A stretch of DNA of 64,000 bases from Komarekiella atlantica HA4396-MV6. GTDB lineage: Bacteria > Cyanobacteriota > Cyanobacteriia > Cyanobacteriales > Nostocaceae. Each line of letters opens with the position of its first letter. The first letter of the stretch is position 1. Where the stretch lies: the NCBI GenBank assembly GCA_019359395.1, contig JAHHHK010000039.1:1-64000 (forward strand), given 5' to 3'. The notes under the pieces are model-generated. The model was not told the origin of the DNA, searched no databases, and worked only from the letters and a program-made list of their open reading frames with translations. A program made the translations under genes and the position numbers. Of this stretch, positions 62,717 through 64,000 are shown piece after piece.

Positions 62717-63793
62717 ATGGTAGATTCCCTTAAAAAACCAGGCTTTGAAGAAATGCGGCCAGGGATTAAAGTCCCAGCAAAAGAAACCCTGTTAACACCT
62801 CGGTTTTATACTACCGATTTTGATGAAATGGCGCGGATGGACATCTCCGTCAATGAAGACGAGTTAAGAGCCATTTTGGAAGAGTTTCGCGCTGATTACA
62901 ACCGCCATCACTTTGTTCGGGATGCAGAGTTTGAACAATCTTGGGATCACATTGATGGGGAAACTCGCCAATTATTCGTTGAATTTCTAGAACGTTCTTG
63001 TACTGCTGAGTTTTCCGGCTTTTTGCTGTACAAAGAACTCGGTCGTCGCCTGAAGGACAAAAGCCCCGTCTTAGCAGAGTGCTTTAACTTAATGTCACGA
63101 GATGAAGCTCGTCATGCTGGCTTTTTGAACAAAGCCATGTCGGACTTTAACCTGTCTCTAGATTTAGGGTTTTTGACTAAGAGCCGCGATTATACATTCT
63201 TTAAGCCGAAATTTATCTTTTACGCTACTTATCTTTCTGAAAAGATTGGTTATTGGCGGTATATCACCATTTATCGGCATTTAGAAGCACATCCTGAAGA
63301 CCGAATTTATCCAATCTTTCGGTTCTTTGAAAACTGGTGTCAGGATGAAAACCGTCACGGCGATTTCTTCGATGCCATCATGAAGTCTCAGCCACAGATG
63401 TTAAATGATTGGAAAGCACGGCTGTGGAGTCGGTTTTTCCTCTTGTCGGTGTTCGTAACAATGTATCTCAATGACATCCAACGCAAGGACTTTTATGCCT
63501 CAATTGGATTGGATGCACGAGAATACGACATCTACGTAATTAAAAAGACCAACGAAACCGCAGGTAGAGTTTTTCCAGTCATGCTGGACGTAGAGAATCC
63601 TGAATTTTATCAACGGTTGGATCTTTGTATAAAGAATAACGAAAAGCTGAGCGCGATCGCTAATTCCAATACTCCCAAATTCCTGCAATTTTTCCAGAAA
63701 TTACCGCTTTACATTTCTAGTGGCTGGCAATTCTTGCGGCTTTATCTGATGAAACCGATTGATGCTGTTCCTGCTCAGGGAGCAGCTCGCTAA
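62717..63793 (+). CDS. acsF: Aerobic Mg-protoporphyrin IX monomethyl ester cyclase
   Basis: 358 residues, standard length. The diiron ligands fit two E-x-x-H motifs in [15 protein letters not shown] and [15 protein letters not shown], with further glutamates in the helix [30 protein letters not shown] and the [20 protein letters not shown] region are typical of AcsF/ChlA. It forms the isocyclic ring of protochlorophyllide using O2, at the membrane. Cyanobacteria often have two copies (for high and low oxygen); this window shows only one. Ends with a strong terminator. Confidence 0.95.
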   Translation: MVDSLKKPGFEEMRPGIKVPAKETLLTPRFYTTDFDEMARMDISVNEDELRAILEEFRADYNRHHFVRDAEFEQSWDHIDGETRQLFVEFLERSCTAEFSGFLLYKELGRRLKDKSPVLAECFNLMSRDEARHAGFLNKAMSDFNLSLDLGFLTKSRDYTFFKPKFIFYATYLSEKIGYWRYITIYRHLEAHPEDRIYPIFRFFENWCQDENRHGDFFDAIMKSQPQMLNDWKARLWSRFFLLSVFVTMYLNDIQRKDFYASIGLDAREYDIYVIKKTNETAGRVFPVMLDVENPEFYQRLDLCIKNNEKLSAIANSNTPKFLQFFQKLPLYISSGWQFLRLYLMKPIDAVPAQGAAR

Positions 63794-63817
63794 GTAACAA
63801 AATATTGTGAAAGCTTT

Positions 63818-63850
63818 AATGGTTTTGTTTAAGGCAGAACCATTTTTTTT
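63818..63850 (+). terminator. Rho-independent terminator of acsF
   Basis: AATGGTTTTG pairs with CAGAACCATT (one G-U pair), followed by eight T residues. It lies 25 bp after the acsF stop codon. Confidence 0.85.
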
Positions 63851-64000
63851 ATTATCTAGAAGGCACTGTCCAATTTAATTTGATGGACATTCCAGCCTCA
63901 TATTATTTACGGGCAAGACAGCTAGAGTCACAACAATTATTTAAAAAATGTGATGTATCATCTAGCCTTTACCATATTTCCGTATTTAGAGATAAATCGT

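Noticed and set aside
1-64000. tRNA or rRNA genes
   Set aside because: No cloverleaf-like sequence with a GTTCRA loop in proper context and no rRNA-like sequence was noticed; a tRNAscan run would settle this.

Overview
The window looks like chromosome from a filamentous, heterocyst-type cyanobacterium (Nostocales). The seen signs are the HIP1 octamer GCGATCGC recurring throughout, CCCCAGT/CCCCAAT-type heptamer runs (STRR1-like) near 21.9-22.05 kb and 41.6 kb, many dispersed palindromic repeats, and typical cyanobacterial genes: a cyAbrB regulator, aerobic Mg-protoporphyrin ester cyclase AcsF, DUF2996, ClpS next to DUF2103, a Cph2-type phytochrome and a cyanobacteriochrome. No rRNA, tRNA, CRISPR array or intact transposase was seen. 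Names rest on recognised motifs, not on database searches.

Left part (0-8 kb, minus strand): a decayed protein kinase fragment, then three co-oriented genes: a dynamin-like GTPase, an actin/Hsp70-fold (SrfB-like) ATPase and an unknown 374-residue protein. This triad is the best candidate for an undescribed system. From 8 to 19 kb there is a large multi-sensor histidine kinase, a TIR-like protein that could be an NAD- or nucleotide-targeting effector, a PAS-less phytochrome kinase, a NADAR protein, a DUF2243 membrane protein and a frameshifted small gene.

From 19 to 28 kb: two exported proteins (one a flavoprotein), the clpS-DUF2103 pair, a 34-bp tandem repeat, a vMAP/NB-ARC signalling pseudogene with several independent lesions, two small unknown genes, a stretch carrying a duplicated gene fragment and 60-84 bp repeats, and moaE.

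From 28.7 to 37.9 kb is a two-component cluster: hybrid kinase, REC-PAS-GAF-cyanobacteriochrome kinase, Rcp1-like response regulator overlapping a second hybrid kinase, and an NTF2-like protein. Near-identical inverted repeats (about 150 bp) bracket the last four. Then come a membrane-anchored P-loop NTPase with 12 TPRs, pyrR, cobD/cbiB, an Rrf2 regulator without cysteines, cyAbrB, a ClC channel, a zinc-ribbon membrane protein, an unknown helical protein and a GT39 glycosyltransferase (38-50 kb).

From 51 to 64 kb: a serine-recombinase-like protein with a degenerate active site, a VOC protein, a small membrane protein, a PAS/GAF protein with a degenerate class III cyclase domain, thrC followed by a MoaD-like sulfur carrier and a threonine-aldolase-like enzyme, a broken Uma2 gene, a GFA protein, DUF2996, a TM2 protein and acsF. 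Intergenic DNA is rich in multi-hairpin repeats, the clearest at 48.4 kb and just upstream of acsF.
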